Both the position numbers and the translations under genes were made by a program. Shown in pieces: positions 49,989 to 57,912 of a stretch of DNA of 64,000 bases. The notes under the pieces are model-generated. The model was not told where the DNA came from, searched no databases, and worked only from the letters and a program-made list of their open reading frames with translations. The stretch is taken from assembly GCF_036378875.1 (NCBI RefSeq), contig NZ_DASUVO010000017.1, positions 17,769-81,768 of the forward strand. The letters are read 5' to 3'. This DNA is from Actinophytocola sp036378875. GTDB lineage: Bacteria; Actinomycetota; Actinomycetes; Mycobacteriales; Pseudonocardiaceae. Position 1 is the first letter of the stretch, and the number at the start of each line of letters is the position of its first letter.

Positions 49989-51878
49989 TCATTCAGTCTC
50001 TACCGGCTGACCGGCAAGAGTGGCTTCAACTGTGCGCGAACCGTTGCCCAACTCAAGCCGAACCTTGTCTCCCGGTGCGTGGGCCCGCACGGCCGCGACC
50101 AGGGCGTCCGAGGTGTCGATCCGCCGGTCGTCGAGCTTGGTGACCACGTCGCCGGACTTGAGGCCCGCCTGCTCGCCAGCGCCGCCCGGGACGACCTCGG
50201 CGATCAGCGCGCCGCCGTCGGTGTTGTCGCGGACACTCACGCCGAGCACGGTCTGCGTCGCCTTGCCGGTCTTGGAGATCTCCTCGGCTGTGCGCCTGGC
50301 CTGGTTCATCGGGATGGCGAAGCCGATGCCGACGGAGCCGGCCTGGCCCTGCGACTGCGGCGAGTAGATCGCCGAGTTGATGCCGATGACCTGGCCCTGC
50401 ATGTTGACCAGCGGCCCGCCGGAGTTGCCTGGGTTGATGGCCGCGTCGGTCTGGATCGCGTCCATCACCGTCGCCTGCGAGCCGTCCTCGCCGCCCGCGC
50501 GGGTCGGCCGGTGCAGCGAGCTGACGATGCCGGAGGTCACGGTGCCGGACAGTTCGAACGGCGACCCGATCGCGACCACGCCCTGGCCGGTCTTGAGCGA
50601 GTCCGAGTTGCCGAGTTCCACGATCGGCAGCCCGGTCTTGCCATCGGCCTTGACCACGGCGACGTCCGAACTGGGGTCCCGCCCGACGATGGTCGCGGCG
50701 GCGGAGGAGCCGTCAGCGAAGACGGCGGTGATGCGCCCGCTCTGGGCCGCCCCTTCGATGACGTGGTTGTTGGTCAGGATCAGCCCGTCCGAGCTGATGA
50801 CAAAGCCTGAGCCCTCCCCTGCTGAGGACTGGCCCTGTACCTGCAACTGAACCACGCTCGGTGACACCTTCTCCGCCACCGCCTCTACCGAACCGGCAGG
50901 CGCGGATGACGTCTGCTCGGCCGGAGTCTTCTGATCCAGCGCGTTGCTCACCGGGCCGCTGCTGGCGTTGTCCGCGGCGAGGTAGCCGCCGACCGCACCG
51001 GCGCCGCCACCCACGAGCAGCGCGAGCACCGCGACACCCGCCACCAGCCGGCCACTGCCCCGTTTCCGGGGTGGTGGCTCAGGTGCGGGCATTCCCGGCC
51101 GTAGTAGGTAGTTGGTGGGCGGCGCGCCCGCGCCGGACTGCCCCATGGCGGTACCGAAGACCACCTGCTCGGCCGGCCCCGACCCCGGCCGAGCAGGTTC
51201 CTGCATCGGCCGCGCCCACTCACTACGCGGTTGTTCTGTAGACGGATGGGACATGGGACTGGCCCACGGGGCCGGCGTACCGAAGTCCGGGTGAGCGGGC
51301 CGGGCTGGTGGCTCACCCTCCACCGGCCGGCCCGCCACCCCGGCAGCCTGCCCACTCCCCGAGCCGGCATGCTGCCCGTGGACCTGGCCCGATGCCTGGT
51401 CATACCACTGAGGTGTGCCTGGCACCGCACCGTTCACCGCATTGGTCGCCTCCCCCTGCGACGCCGCGGGCTGGCCCGTCGAACCAGCGAACCACTCACC
51501 GCTCGGGGCAACCGGCCCGGCCGACCCACTCGGCACAGGCGCGGCCGAACCAGCGGCCTCCCCCGCCGCCGGCTGTGCGCCAGCGGCCTCCCCACCCGGA
51601 GTCCCCGCCGACCCCGTCGGCACCGAACCCGGTGCCCCGAACCACTGAGCCCCCGTGGTCTCACCGGCCGGCTGACCAGTCAACGCGGCCCGCGCCTCCG
51701 GAGCCGCCCCCTGCGGCCCAGCGGCACCACCCGACGTTTCGGCTTCCCCGCCAGGCGATACGGAACCACCGGGCGGCGCGGAAGCGTCCTGCCCCGCGCC
51801 GAACCACTCGCTCGGCGGTTCCCCTGTCGTCGAAGCCGGCTCCTGCGCCGGATTTCCTGGCCGGTTGTCCTCGGTCAT
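49989..51878 (-). CDS. pepD: HtrA-family membrane serine protease PepD
   Basis: 629 residues: a ~260-residue disordered cytoplasmic region rich in Pro/Gly/Ala/Gln, one helix (VAGVAVLALLVGGGAGAVGGYLA), an S1C protease domain with LILTNNHVIEG (His), SSDVAVVKADG (Asp) and NPGNSGGPLVNM (Ser), and a C-terminal PDZ (VSVRDNTDGGALIAEVVPGGAGEQAGLKSGDVVTKLDDRRID). It degrades or refolds misfolded extracytoplasmic proteins. ATG 51878 has GGAAGG upstream. It follows mprB and has two TCTCAG boxes before it. Ortholog of Rv0983. Confidence 0.93.
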   Translation of the reverse strand: MTEDNRPGNPAQEPASTTGEPPSEWFGAGQDASAPPGGSVSPGGEAETSGGAAGPQGAAPEARAALTGQPAGETTGAQWFGAPGSVPTGSAGTPGGEAAGAQPAAGEAAGSAAPVPSGSAGPVAPSGEWFAGSTGQPAASQGEATNAVNGAVPGTPQWYDQASGQVHGQHAGSGSGQAAGVAGRPVEGEPPARPAHPDFGTPAPWASPMSHPSTEQPRSEWARPMQEPARPGSGPAEQVVFGTAMGQSGAGAPPTNYLLRPGMPAPEPPPRKRGSGRLVAGVAVLALLVGGGAGAVGGYLAADNASSGPVSNALDQKTPAEQTSSAPAGSVEAVAEKVSPSVVQLQVQGQSSAGEGSGFVISSDGLILTNNHVIEGAAQSGRITAVFADGSSAAATIVGRDPSSDVAVVKADGKTGLPIVELGNSDSLKTGQGVVAIGSPFELSGTVTSGIVSSLHRPTRAGGEDGSQATVMDAIQTDAAINPGNSGGPLVNMQGQVIGINSAIYSPQSQGQAGSVGIGFAIPMNQARRTAEEISKTGKATQTVLGVSVRDNTDGGALIAEVVPGGAGEQAGLKSGDVVTKLDDRRIDTSDALVAAVRAHAPGDKVRLELGNGSRTVEATLAGQPVETE

Positions 51879-51900
51879 GTGACTACCTTCCGCCATCGTC

Positions 51901-51917
51901 CTGAGAACGGCCTGAGA
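51901..51917 (-). promoter_or_regulatory. MprA-type direct-repeat box upstream of pepD
   Basis: On the minus strand TCTCAG occurs twice with 11-bp period (51912-51917 and 51901-51906), separated by GCCGT. The proximal copy ends 23 nt before the pepD ATG. The same arrangement lies before mprA. Confidence 0.7.
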
Positions 51918-51932
51918 CCAACCTTTGCGGAA

Positions 51933-53324
51933 CTAGAGAATTGGTTCGGAACTTCCGGGCAGCCTCATGGCGATGAGTGCCCCTCCGTCGGCAGATCTAC
52001 CCGCGAACACCGCGCCGCCGTGCCGTTCGGCCGCGCTCTTCACGATCGCGAGCCCCAGGCCGGAGCCCGGCAGCGTCCGAGCCTCATCTGAACGGTAGAA
52101 CCGGTCGAACACGTGCGGAAGGTCCGAGTCCTTGATCCCCGGTCCGGCGTCCGCCACCTGGAGGAACGCGTACCCGTGCGCGGCCGGGCGCAGGTCCACC
52201 CGCACGGTCCCGTCCGGTGGGCTGAACTTCACCGCGTTGTCCAGCAGGTTCAGCACGGCCCGCTCCAACGTGTGCGGCTCGCCGAACAGGTGCCAGGGCT
52301 GCAGGTCCACCTCGAACTTCACGTCGCTGGCCCGGCGCCGCGCCCTGGCCAGCGCCTGCTCGACCACCTCGGCCATGTCGACGTGCTCGTGCGTGAGCGG
52401 TGGGGCGTCCTCGCGCGCCAGCTCCACCAGGTCGCCGATCAGCTGTGTCAGCTCGTCCAGCTGTGCGCGCAGGTCGCCGTGGATCTCCTGTTTGTCTACA
52501 TCGGACAGCTGCGGGGTGTCCGGCTTCTCCGCCGACAGCAGCAGCTCCAGGTTCGTACGTAAGGAGGTCAGCGGTGTTCGCAGCTCGTGGCCAGCGTCGG
52601 CGACGAGCTGCCGCTGCCGGTCCTGCGCGTCCGCCACCGCGGCGAGCATCAGGTTGAAGCTGTGTGACAGACGTGCCAGCTCGTCGTCACCGTCGACCTG
52701 GATCGGTCGCAGGTCACCCGTACTGGCAACACGTTCGGTCGCTCTGGTCAGTCGTTGCACCGGTCTCAGGCCGGTGCGCGCGACGGCCGTGCCCGCGATC
52801 GCCGCGACCACCACGCCGGCGCCGCCGATGAGGAACAGCACGAGCGACAGGTCACCGAGCTGCTTCTTCGTCGGCCCCAGCGACTGCGCCAGCACCAACA
52901 CGCCGTTCCGGTAGGGCACGGCGACGATCCTGCTGTCGGTCTTCCCGTCGGTACGCCAGTTCGGGGTCTTGGTGCGCGCGACGCCCAGATCCTGGGAGTT
53001 GATCGACGGCACGTTCTCCGTGCTGAGCAGCACCGAGCCGTCGGGCTGGACCCACGCCATCTCCACGTCGGTCAGCGTGAGCAGTCCACCGGGGATCCGC
53101 TCGCCGGGTCCGGTCTCCGCGATCCACTTGGCCTGGACGGTGTTCTCCGCCTTCTGCGCCAACGTGTCGTCGATCTGCGCGTACAGGTTCTCCCGCACGG
53201 TCAGGTACGCGCCGAGCGACACGAGCGCCACCGCGCCGGCCACACAGCTGGCCGCGAGCAACGTCACCCGCGACCGCAGGGACACCCGCTTCCTGCCGGT
53301 CGGGGTGGCAGTTGGCAACATCAC
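51933..53324 (-). CDS. mprB: Sensor histidine kinase MprB
   Basis: 463 residues: TM1 (~20-42), a ~115-residue extracytoplasmic sensor, TM2 (~158-180), HAMP (RTGLRPVQRLTRATERVASTGDLRPI), H-box DAGHELRTPLTSLRTNLELL with His246, N-box LERAVLNLLDNAVKFS, G1 VADAGPGI and G2 GSGLGLAIVKSAAERHGG. It senses envelope stress and controls MprA. The GTG start at 53324 forms a GTGA overlap with the mprA stop. Ortholog of Rv0982. Confidence 0.94.
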   Translation of the reverse strand: MMLPTATPTGRKRVSLRSRVTLLAASCVAGAVALVSLGAYLTVRENLYAQIDDTLAQKAENTVQAKWIAETGPGERIPGGLLTLTDVEMAWVQPDGSVLLSTENVPSINSQDLGVARTKTPNWRTDGKTDSRIVAVPYRNGVLVLAQSLGPTKKQLGDLSLVLFLIGGAGVVVAAIAGTAVARTGLRPVQRLTRATERVASTGDLRPIQVDGDDELARLSHSFNLMLAAVADAQDRQRQLVADAGHELRTPLTSLRTNLELLLSAEKPDTPQLSDVDKQEIHGDLRAQLDELTQLIGDLVELAREDAPPLTHEHVDMAEVVEQALARARRRASDVKFEVDLQPWHLFGEPHTLERAVLNLLDNAVKFSPPDGTVRVDLRPAAHGYAFLQVADAGPGIKDSDLPHVFDRFYRSDEARTLPGSGLGLAIVKSAAERHGGAVFAGRSADGGALIAMRLPGSSEPIL

Positions 53325-54013
53325 GGAGGCGTCTCCCGCAGCACGTAGCCGATGCCGCGGACGGTGTGGATCAGCCGTGGCTCACCTTCGGCCTCGGTCT
53401 TGCGCCGCAGGTAGCCGATGTACACCTCGAGCGCGTTGCCGGAGGTCGGGAAGTCGTAGCCCCACACCTCCTCGAGGATGCGGCTGCGGGTCAGCACCTG
53501 CTTCGGGTGCGCGAGCAGCAGCTCCAGCAGCGCGAACTCGGTGCGGGTCAGGCTGATCGGCCGGTCGCCGCGCTTGACATCACGCGTGCTCGGGTCCAGC
53601 TCCAGCCCCGCGAAGCTCAGTGCCTGGGGCGCCGCGCCACCGACCGTGTCGAACGTGCGACGACGCAGCAGTGCCCGCAGCCTGGCGAGCAGTTCCTCCA
53701 GCGCGAACGGCTTCGGCAGGTAGTCGTCGGCGCCCGCGTCGAGTCCGGAGACCCGGTCGGAGACCGTGTCGCGCGCGGTCAGCACGAGAATCGGCAGGTC
53801 GTCGCCGGTGCCGCGGAGTCGCCGGCACACCTCGAGCCCGTCGAGACGTGGCATCATCACGTCGAGCACCATGGCGTCCGGCCGGGCGTTCGACACCGAC
53901 TCGAGTGCCTGTTGCCCGTCGCTGGCCAGGTCCACCTGGTAGCCGTTGAACTGCAGCGACCGCCGCAGCGACTCACGTACTGCACGGTCGTCGTCGACAA
54001 CGAGGATGCGCAT
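53321..54013 (-). CDS. mprA: OmpR-family response regulator MprA
   Basis: 230 residues: receiver with acidic pair ILVVDDDRAVRESL, phospho-acceptor Asp51 in VLDVMMPRLDGLE and Lys in YLPKPFALEELLARL; C-terminal winged helix (LSFAGLELDPSTRDVKRGDRPISLTRTEFALLELLLAHPKQVLTRSRILEEVWGY). Directly followed by mprB and then pepD, as in Rv0981-Rv0983. It would drive the cell-envelope stress response. Its own promoter carries two TCTCAG repeats. Confidence 0.95.
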   Translation of the reverse strand: MRILVVDDDRAVRESLRRSLQFNGYQVDLASDGQQALESVSNARPDAMVLDVMMPRLDGLEVCRRLRGTGDDLPILVLTARDTVSDRVSGLDAGADDYLPKPFALEELLARLRALLRRRTFDTVGGAAPQALSFAGLELDPSTRDVKRGDRPISLTRTEFALLELLLAHPKQVLTRSRILEEVWGYDFPTSGNALEVYIGYLRRKTEAEGEPRLIHTVRGIGYVLRETPP

Positions 54014-54035
54014 GCGGCCAGTGTTACCCAGGGTG

Positions 54036-54052
54036 CTGAGACCCGCCTGAGA
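54036..54052 (-). promoter_or_regulatory. MprA-type direct-repeat box upstream of mprA
   Basis: TCTCAG at 54047-54052 and 54036-54041 (minus strand), 11-bp period, separated by GCGGG. The proximal copy ends 23 nt before the mprA ATG, identical spacing to the pepD site, which supports autoregulation. Confidence 0.7.
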
Positions 54053-54055
54053 GAC

Positions 54056-55228
54056 TCAGAACGAATCGGCCATTCTGGGCAACCGGGGCGCGCCCGTGAG
54101 GAGGTCGAGAACACGGGCAGCGACGGCGTCACCCTCGAGGAGACCAGTTCGGCGCAGCATGGCCGTGTCAGCCGATCCGGCGAACCACGGGCCCAGCGCC
54201 CTGGCGTGCAGCCGGACCGTGCCGTCCCCGCCCGGTGCGCAGATGACCTTGCCGCCGTCCACGGTCAACCGGTGCCGGCCGGCCTGCCACGGCGCGTGCT
54301 CGTCGATGACCTCCATGTCCACGCTGGTCGGCGTCAGGTGGGCGGCGGCGGGCCAGCCACGCGCGGCGACCGCGGCCGGCAGGTCCACCACCCGCAGCAT
54401 CCACGGGTGGTTACGCACGTCCTGGAACACCGGCAACACGACCAGCAGCTGCCACCAGCCCGGGTCCGTGATCCGCAGCGAGATCTGGTGCACGACCCCG
54501 GCCCAGCGGCCGAGGTTGGCGAACAGCCCGAGCGCGGTTTCACGGTCGTCGGCGATGAGATCGTCGATCATCAGGTTGTCACCTTCCGGCCGCCGGCCGG
54601 TGAGGTAGCCGCGGACGGTGCCGTCCGGGCCGGGCACGACCTCGACGATGTCCTGCTCCAGCACCTTCTTCAACTCGAACGCCGGGGTCGACCGGTCGAG
54701 CATGCCGTCGACGGTTCGGGCGAACCGCACGTAGCAGTCGTGCAGCGCGGGCAGGTCCGCCTCGGTGGCCCGACGCATGGCCACCCGCTCGCCCGGCTTG
54801 ACCAGCGACGCGAACTGTTCGGGGCGCAGCAGGGCGTGCTCGTAGTTGCCGGTCTGCTCCCAGCCGCGGCCGCGGTAGAGCGGCGGCACGGACGGGTAGA
54901 GCGCGGACACGCACTGCCCACGATCCATCATCTCCGGCAGGATCGCGTCGAGTAACGCGGTGGCGGCACCGTGCCCACGCGCGGCCGGGGCGACCGCGAC
55001 GTTCGCGACCCCACCCATCGGCACCGTCGAACCACCGAAGAACTGTTGGTAGTCAACGACCTTCAGGGTGGCGGCGATCCGGCCGTCCAGCTCGGCGACG
55101 AGCCCGTACTTACCTTTCTGGTTGGACCACAGATGTTCGGGTCGCGGGTCGCGTGCCATGCCGAACGCCAACCGGTTGACCTCGTAGATCTGCTCGTCCT
55201 CGGCGTCGCGGGGCGGCCGAACGATCAC
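54056..55228 (-). CDS. Eis-like GNAT N-acetyltransferase
   Basis: 390 residues. N-terminal GNAT domain (YEVNRLAFGM, GGVANVAVAPAARGHGAATALLDAILPEM, SALYPSVPPLYRGRGWEQTG), a second degenerate GNAT region and a C-terminal SCP2-like domain, ending PRLPRMADSF. In mycobacterial Eis the C-terminal Phe carboxylate serves as catalytic base; a terminal Phe is kept here. Eis enzymes multi-acetylate aminoglycosides and Lys side chains. Whether this one gives kanamycin tolerance is unknown. The stop lies next to the mprA promoter boxes. Confidence 0.9.
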   Translation of the reverse strand: MIVRPPRDAEDEQIYEVNRLAFGMARDPRPEHLWSNQKGKYGLVAELDGRIAATLKVVDYQQFFGGSTVPMGGVANVAVAPAARGHGAATALLDAILPEMMDRGQCVSALYPSVPPLYRGRGWEQTGNYEHALLRPEQFASLVKPGERVAMRRATEADLPALHDCYVRFARTVDGMLDRSTPAFELKKVLEQDIVEVVPGPDGTVRGYLTGRRPEGDNLMIDDLIADDRETALGLFANLGRWAGVVHQISLRITDPGWWQLLVVLPVFQDVRNHPWMLRVVDLPAAVAARGWPAAAHLTPTSVDMEVIDEHAPWQAGRHRLTVDGGKVICAPGGDGTVRLHARALGPWFAGSADTAMLRRTGLLEGDAVAARVLDLLTGAPRLPRMADSF

Positions 55229-55237
55229 GTGCGCTCC

Positions 55238-56065
55238 TTAGCTGGACCAGTCGAAGAACCCTCGGCCAGTCTTACGGCCCAGCTCACCGCGCGCCACCTT
55301 GTTTCTGAGCAGGTCGGGCGGGGTGAAGCGGGGCCCCAGCTCGCGCGTGAGGTGTTCGGCGATCGAGAGGCGCACGTCCAGCCCGACCAGGTCGGTGAGC
55401 CGCAGCGGACCCATCGGCCAGCCGTAGCCGAGGCGCATGCCGGTGTCGATGTCCTCGGCGGACGCCACGCCCTCCTCGACCATCCGGATGGCCTCCATGC
55501 CGACCGCCACGCCGAGCCGGGAGGTGGCGAACCCGGGCGAGTCACGGACCTCGATGACGGTCTTGCCGAGCGACTCGGCCCAGTCCCGTGCCCGCACTAC
55601 GTGCGCTGGGTCGAGGTCGTCGTGCACGACCAGTTCGAGCAGGGCCTGCACGGGCACCGGGTTGAAGAAGTGCATGCCGATGACGTCGTCGCCGAGCTGT
55701 CTCACCGACAGCGACGAGGTGTTGGAGGCGAGCAGCGCGTCCGGGCAGGCCGCGCGCACGGCCGCGAAGACCTGCCGTTTCAGGGCGGCGTCCTCCGGCA
55801 CGGCCTCGATGGCCAGCTCGGTCGTCGCCGGGAGCTGGTCGATGTCCGGTACGACGTCGAGCCGTTCGAGCAGCTCGCTGGCGGGCCGGTCGAGCTTGCC
55901 CCGGTCCTCCGCCTTCTTGAGCGATGCCGCGACCAGCTCCCGTGCGGCGGCGGCACGCTCCGCCCCGCTCTCGGCGATCGTGACCAGGTCACCGGCGGCG
56001 AGGAGGACGTGCGCGATGCCCGCCCCCATGGTCCCGCCGCCGACGACCGCGGCTGTGCGGGGCAT
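55238..56065 (-). CDS. 3-hydroxyacyl-CoA dehydrogenase
   Basis: 275 residues: NAD domain TAAVVGGGTMGAGIAHVLLAAGDLVTI, IEAVPEDAALKRQVF, ASNTSSLSVRQLG, the signature GMHFFNPVPVQALLELVV with catalytic His, and C-terminal RDSPGFATSRLGVAVGMEAIRMVEEGVASAEDIDTGMRLGYGWPMGPLRLTDLVGLDV. It oxidises 3-hydroxyacyl- or 3-hydroxybutyryl-CoA. ATG 56065 lies two bases after the EthD gene's stop, so they form an operon. Confidence 0.93.
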   Translation of the reverse strand: MPRTAAVVGGGTMGAGIAHVLLAAGDLVTIAESGAERAAAARELVAASLKKAEDRGKLDRPASELLERLDVVPDIDQLPATTELAIEAVPEDAALKRQVFAAVRAACPDALLASNTSSLSVRQLGDDVIGMHFFNPVPVQALLELVVHDDLDPAHVVRARDWAESLGKTVIEVRDSPGFATSRLGVAVGMEAIRMVEEGVASAEDIDTGMRLGYGWPMGPLRLTDLVGLDVRLSIAEHLTRELGPRFTPPDLLRNKVARGELGRKTGRGFFDWSS

Positions 56066-56067
56066 GC

Positions 56068-56382
56068 TCAGACGACTTCGGCGGAGAACATCGCGACGAG
56101 CTCCATCCCACCGATCTCGGTGAGGTTCGCGCCGGCGGCCTGCCACTCCGGCGTGGCGAAGGCGGTCTTCATCGCCTCCTTGGACTCGAAGTACAGCTCG
56201 GCGATCAGGTACGGCTCACTCTCCCCGAAGAAGCCGGGCACGAAAGTGCGGGTGACCCTGCCGATCTCCTGGCGGATCAGGCCAGGCAACTTGTCGATGA
56301 GCGGCTTGTGCGACTCGAAGTACGCCTTCTCGAACGCCTCCGCGTCGGCGGGCTGCTTGTAGAGCGCGACGTACTTGATCAT
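56068..56382 (-). CDS. EthD family protein
   Basis: 104 residues of a dimeric alpha+beta-barrel: KYVALYKQPADAEAFEKAYFESHKPLIDKLPGLI, YLIAELYFESKEAMKTAFATPEWQAAGANLTEIG. EthD proteins act in ether and aromatic degradation or as small cyclases/decarboxylases. Co-transcribed with the 3-hydroxyacyl-CoA dehydrogenase, suggesting a shared catabolic pathway. ATG 56382 follows AGGGCCAG. Confidence 0.9.
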   Translation of the reverse strand: MIKYVALYKQPADAEAFEKAYFESHKPLIDKLPGLIRQEIGRVTRTFVPGFFGESEPYLIAELYFESKEAMKTAFATPEWQAAGANLTEIGGMELVAMFSAEVV

Positions 56383-56427
56383 CTGGCCCTCCTCGTCGGG
56401 TTCCTACCAACCAGGCACGATAGCGCC

Positions 56428-57066
56428 GTGCGGATCATCTTGCTGCGGCACGCGGAAAGCCTGGGGAACATCGACGAGCTGGCGTACACCCGAACGCCGG
56501 ACCACGCCTTACCACTGACGGTGCGCGGCGAGACGCAGGCCCGGGCCGCCGGCCCGTCGGTGCGGGCGCTCCTCGACGGCCCGGTGGCCGCGTATGTCAG
56601 CCCCTATGTCCGCGCGCAACGCACGTTCGCCCTGCTCGACGTGCCGACCGAACGGGTGGTGCCGGAGCCGAGGCTGCGTGAGCAGGACTGGGGCAACCTG
56701 CAGGACCCGGTGGAGCAGGAAGTGGAGAAGCGGCGCCGCCACGAGTTCGGCCACTTTTTCTACCGCCTGCCCCACGGCGAGTCCGGCGCGGACGTCGACG
56801 ACCGGGTGGCGTCGTTCCTGAACGAGCTGGAGCTGCGGATCGCGAAGGACCCGGCCCACCCCGACACCGTGCTGGTGGTGTCCCACGGGCTGACGATGCG
56901 CCTGCTGTGCCGGCGGATGTTCTCGTGGAGCATCGACCTGTTCGAGTCACTGTCCAACCCGCTGCACTGCGCGGTCCGCGTCCTGGACCACAACGGCACC
57001 CACTGGCGCCTGAACGAACCGTTCGCCCAGTGGCGCGACTCCCCCGACGGCACCAAGCAGCTGTGA
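56428..57066 (+). CDS. Histidine phosphatase family protein (phosphoglycerate mutase-like)
   Basis: 212 residues with the catalytic RHG-type motif RIILLRHAESLGN at the N-terminus, ALPLTVRGETQARAAG, second-base Glu region REQDWGNLQDP and second His in VLVVSHGLTMRLL. GTG 56428 gives this standard start. Probably a phosphatase on a small phosphorylated metabolite. Monocistronic, divergent from ethD with 45 bp between starts. Confidence 0.9.
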   Translation: MRIILLRHAESLGNIDELAYTRTPDHALPLTVRGETQARAAGPSVRALLDGPVAAYVSPYVRAQRTFALLDVPTERVVPEPRLREQDWGNLQDPVEQEVEKRRRHEFGHFFYRLPHGESGADVDDRVASFLNELELRIAKDPAHPDTVLVVSHGLTMRLLCRRMFSWSIDLFESLSNPLHCAVRVLDHNGTHWRLNEPFAQWRDSPDGTKQL

Positions 57067-57084
57067 CCGGGAATGACGGCCGGG

Positions 57085-57099
57085 TGGAAATCGTTGCCA
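57085..57099 (+). promoter_or_regulatory. Candidate Zur box upstream of rpmG
   Basis: TGGAAATCGTTGCCA is an imperfect 15-bp palindrome (outer TGG/CCA, AA.CG.TT core) 28 bp before rpmG. Its form resembles actinobacterial Zur sites, and zinc-free L33 genes are usual Zur targets. Not proven. Confidence 0.45.
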
Positions 57100-57126
57100 A
57101 CAACGGAATCGCGTGAAGGGATACAG

Positions 57127-57291
57127 ATGGCACGCAACGAACTCCGGCCAGTCGTGAGGCTCCGCTCGACGGCGGGCACCGGCTACACGTACACAACGAG
57201 AAAGAACCGCCGCAACGACCCGGACCGCCTGGTACTGCGCAAGTTCGACCCGGTGGCCCGCGAACACGTCGACTTCCGCGAGGAACGCTGA
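57127..57291 (+). CDS. rpmG: 50S ribosomal protein L33, zinc-independent (C-) form
   Basis: 54 residues: ARNELRPVVRLRSTAGTGYT, then YTTRKNRRNDPDRLVLRKFD and a short tail ending DFREER. The fold-defining pattern of L33 is clear, but the two CxxC pairs of the zinc form are absent. ATG 57127 follows GAAGGGA. C- paralogues replace the zinc protein when zinc is scarce and are controlled by Zur; a candidate site is present upstream. It stands alone without rpmB/rpsN/rpsR neighbours. Confidence 0.92.
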   Translation: MARNELRPVVRLRSTAGTGYTYTTRKNRRNDPDRLVLRKFDPVAREHVDFREER

Positions 57292-57409
57292 ACTCGCGTC
57301 CACAATGGACTGAGAACACCTCGCCGGTTGGTCGTCTCGGTTCGCGCTTGCCGCCGGTGCGCCCACCAGGCGTCTCCGCAACAGGCGGCGAACGCGAGCC
57401 GGAGACGGC

Positions 57410-57912
57410 ACTTCTGCGGTGATCGACTCCGCCCAGTCGAATGCGCCCGCTCCCGACCCACCGCGAAACGTTCCAACCTGGCCGGTGAAGCCGGCTACGG
57501 CTACTGCGCCTCCCACTCCCGCTACTTCTGGGGCATGCGCCTCTACCTGGTCGCCACCGTCGAGGGCATGCCGACCACGTGGTGCCTGGCCAACCCCAAA
57601 CTCGATGAACGCGACGTCATGGCCGCGCTATTGGAAGTCGACCATCACCTCGTCACCGCCGGCCAGGCCATCCTGGCCGTCAAAGGCTACGCCGAACAGA
57701 CCTTCGAACAGTTCCTCGACGACCTGGGCGTGCACCTGGTCCGCACCGCTCGAGCCGGGGTCAAGCCTGACCCCGAGCCCACCCCGGTCGAACGCCGCCT
57801 GCTGCGTCTGCGGCAATGGGTGGGTGAACTGTTTGCCGGTTGCCCGTTGTGTGGCTGGGACTGTCGGTGCTCGCCGCTAGGCTGGATTCCGGAGGGCCGG
57901 AGGCCGCCATGA
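57410..57912 (+). pseudogene. IS982-family transposase relic, frameshifted and truncated
   Basis: The middle of an IS982-type DDE transposase is recognisable: CARSRPTAKRSNLAGEAGYGYCASHSRYFWGMRLYLVATVEGMP, ANPKLDERDVMAALL and AVKGYAEQTFEQFLDDLGVHLVR. Upstream, VIDSA is joined to PVEC in another frame near 57430 (one base missing from the expected DSxPVEC). The N-terminal third and the C-terminal region after LRQW are missing; the last ~30 codons are unrelated sequence. No terminal inverted repeats are visible. It is an inactive remnant between rpmG and the oxidoreductase gene. Confidence 0.75.
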
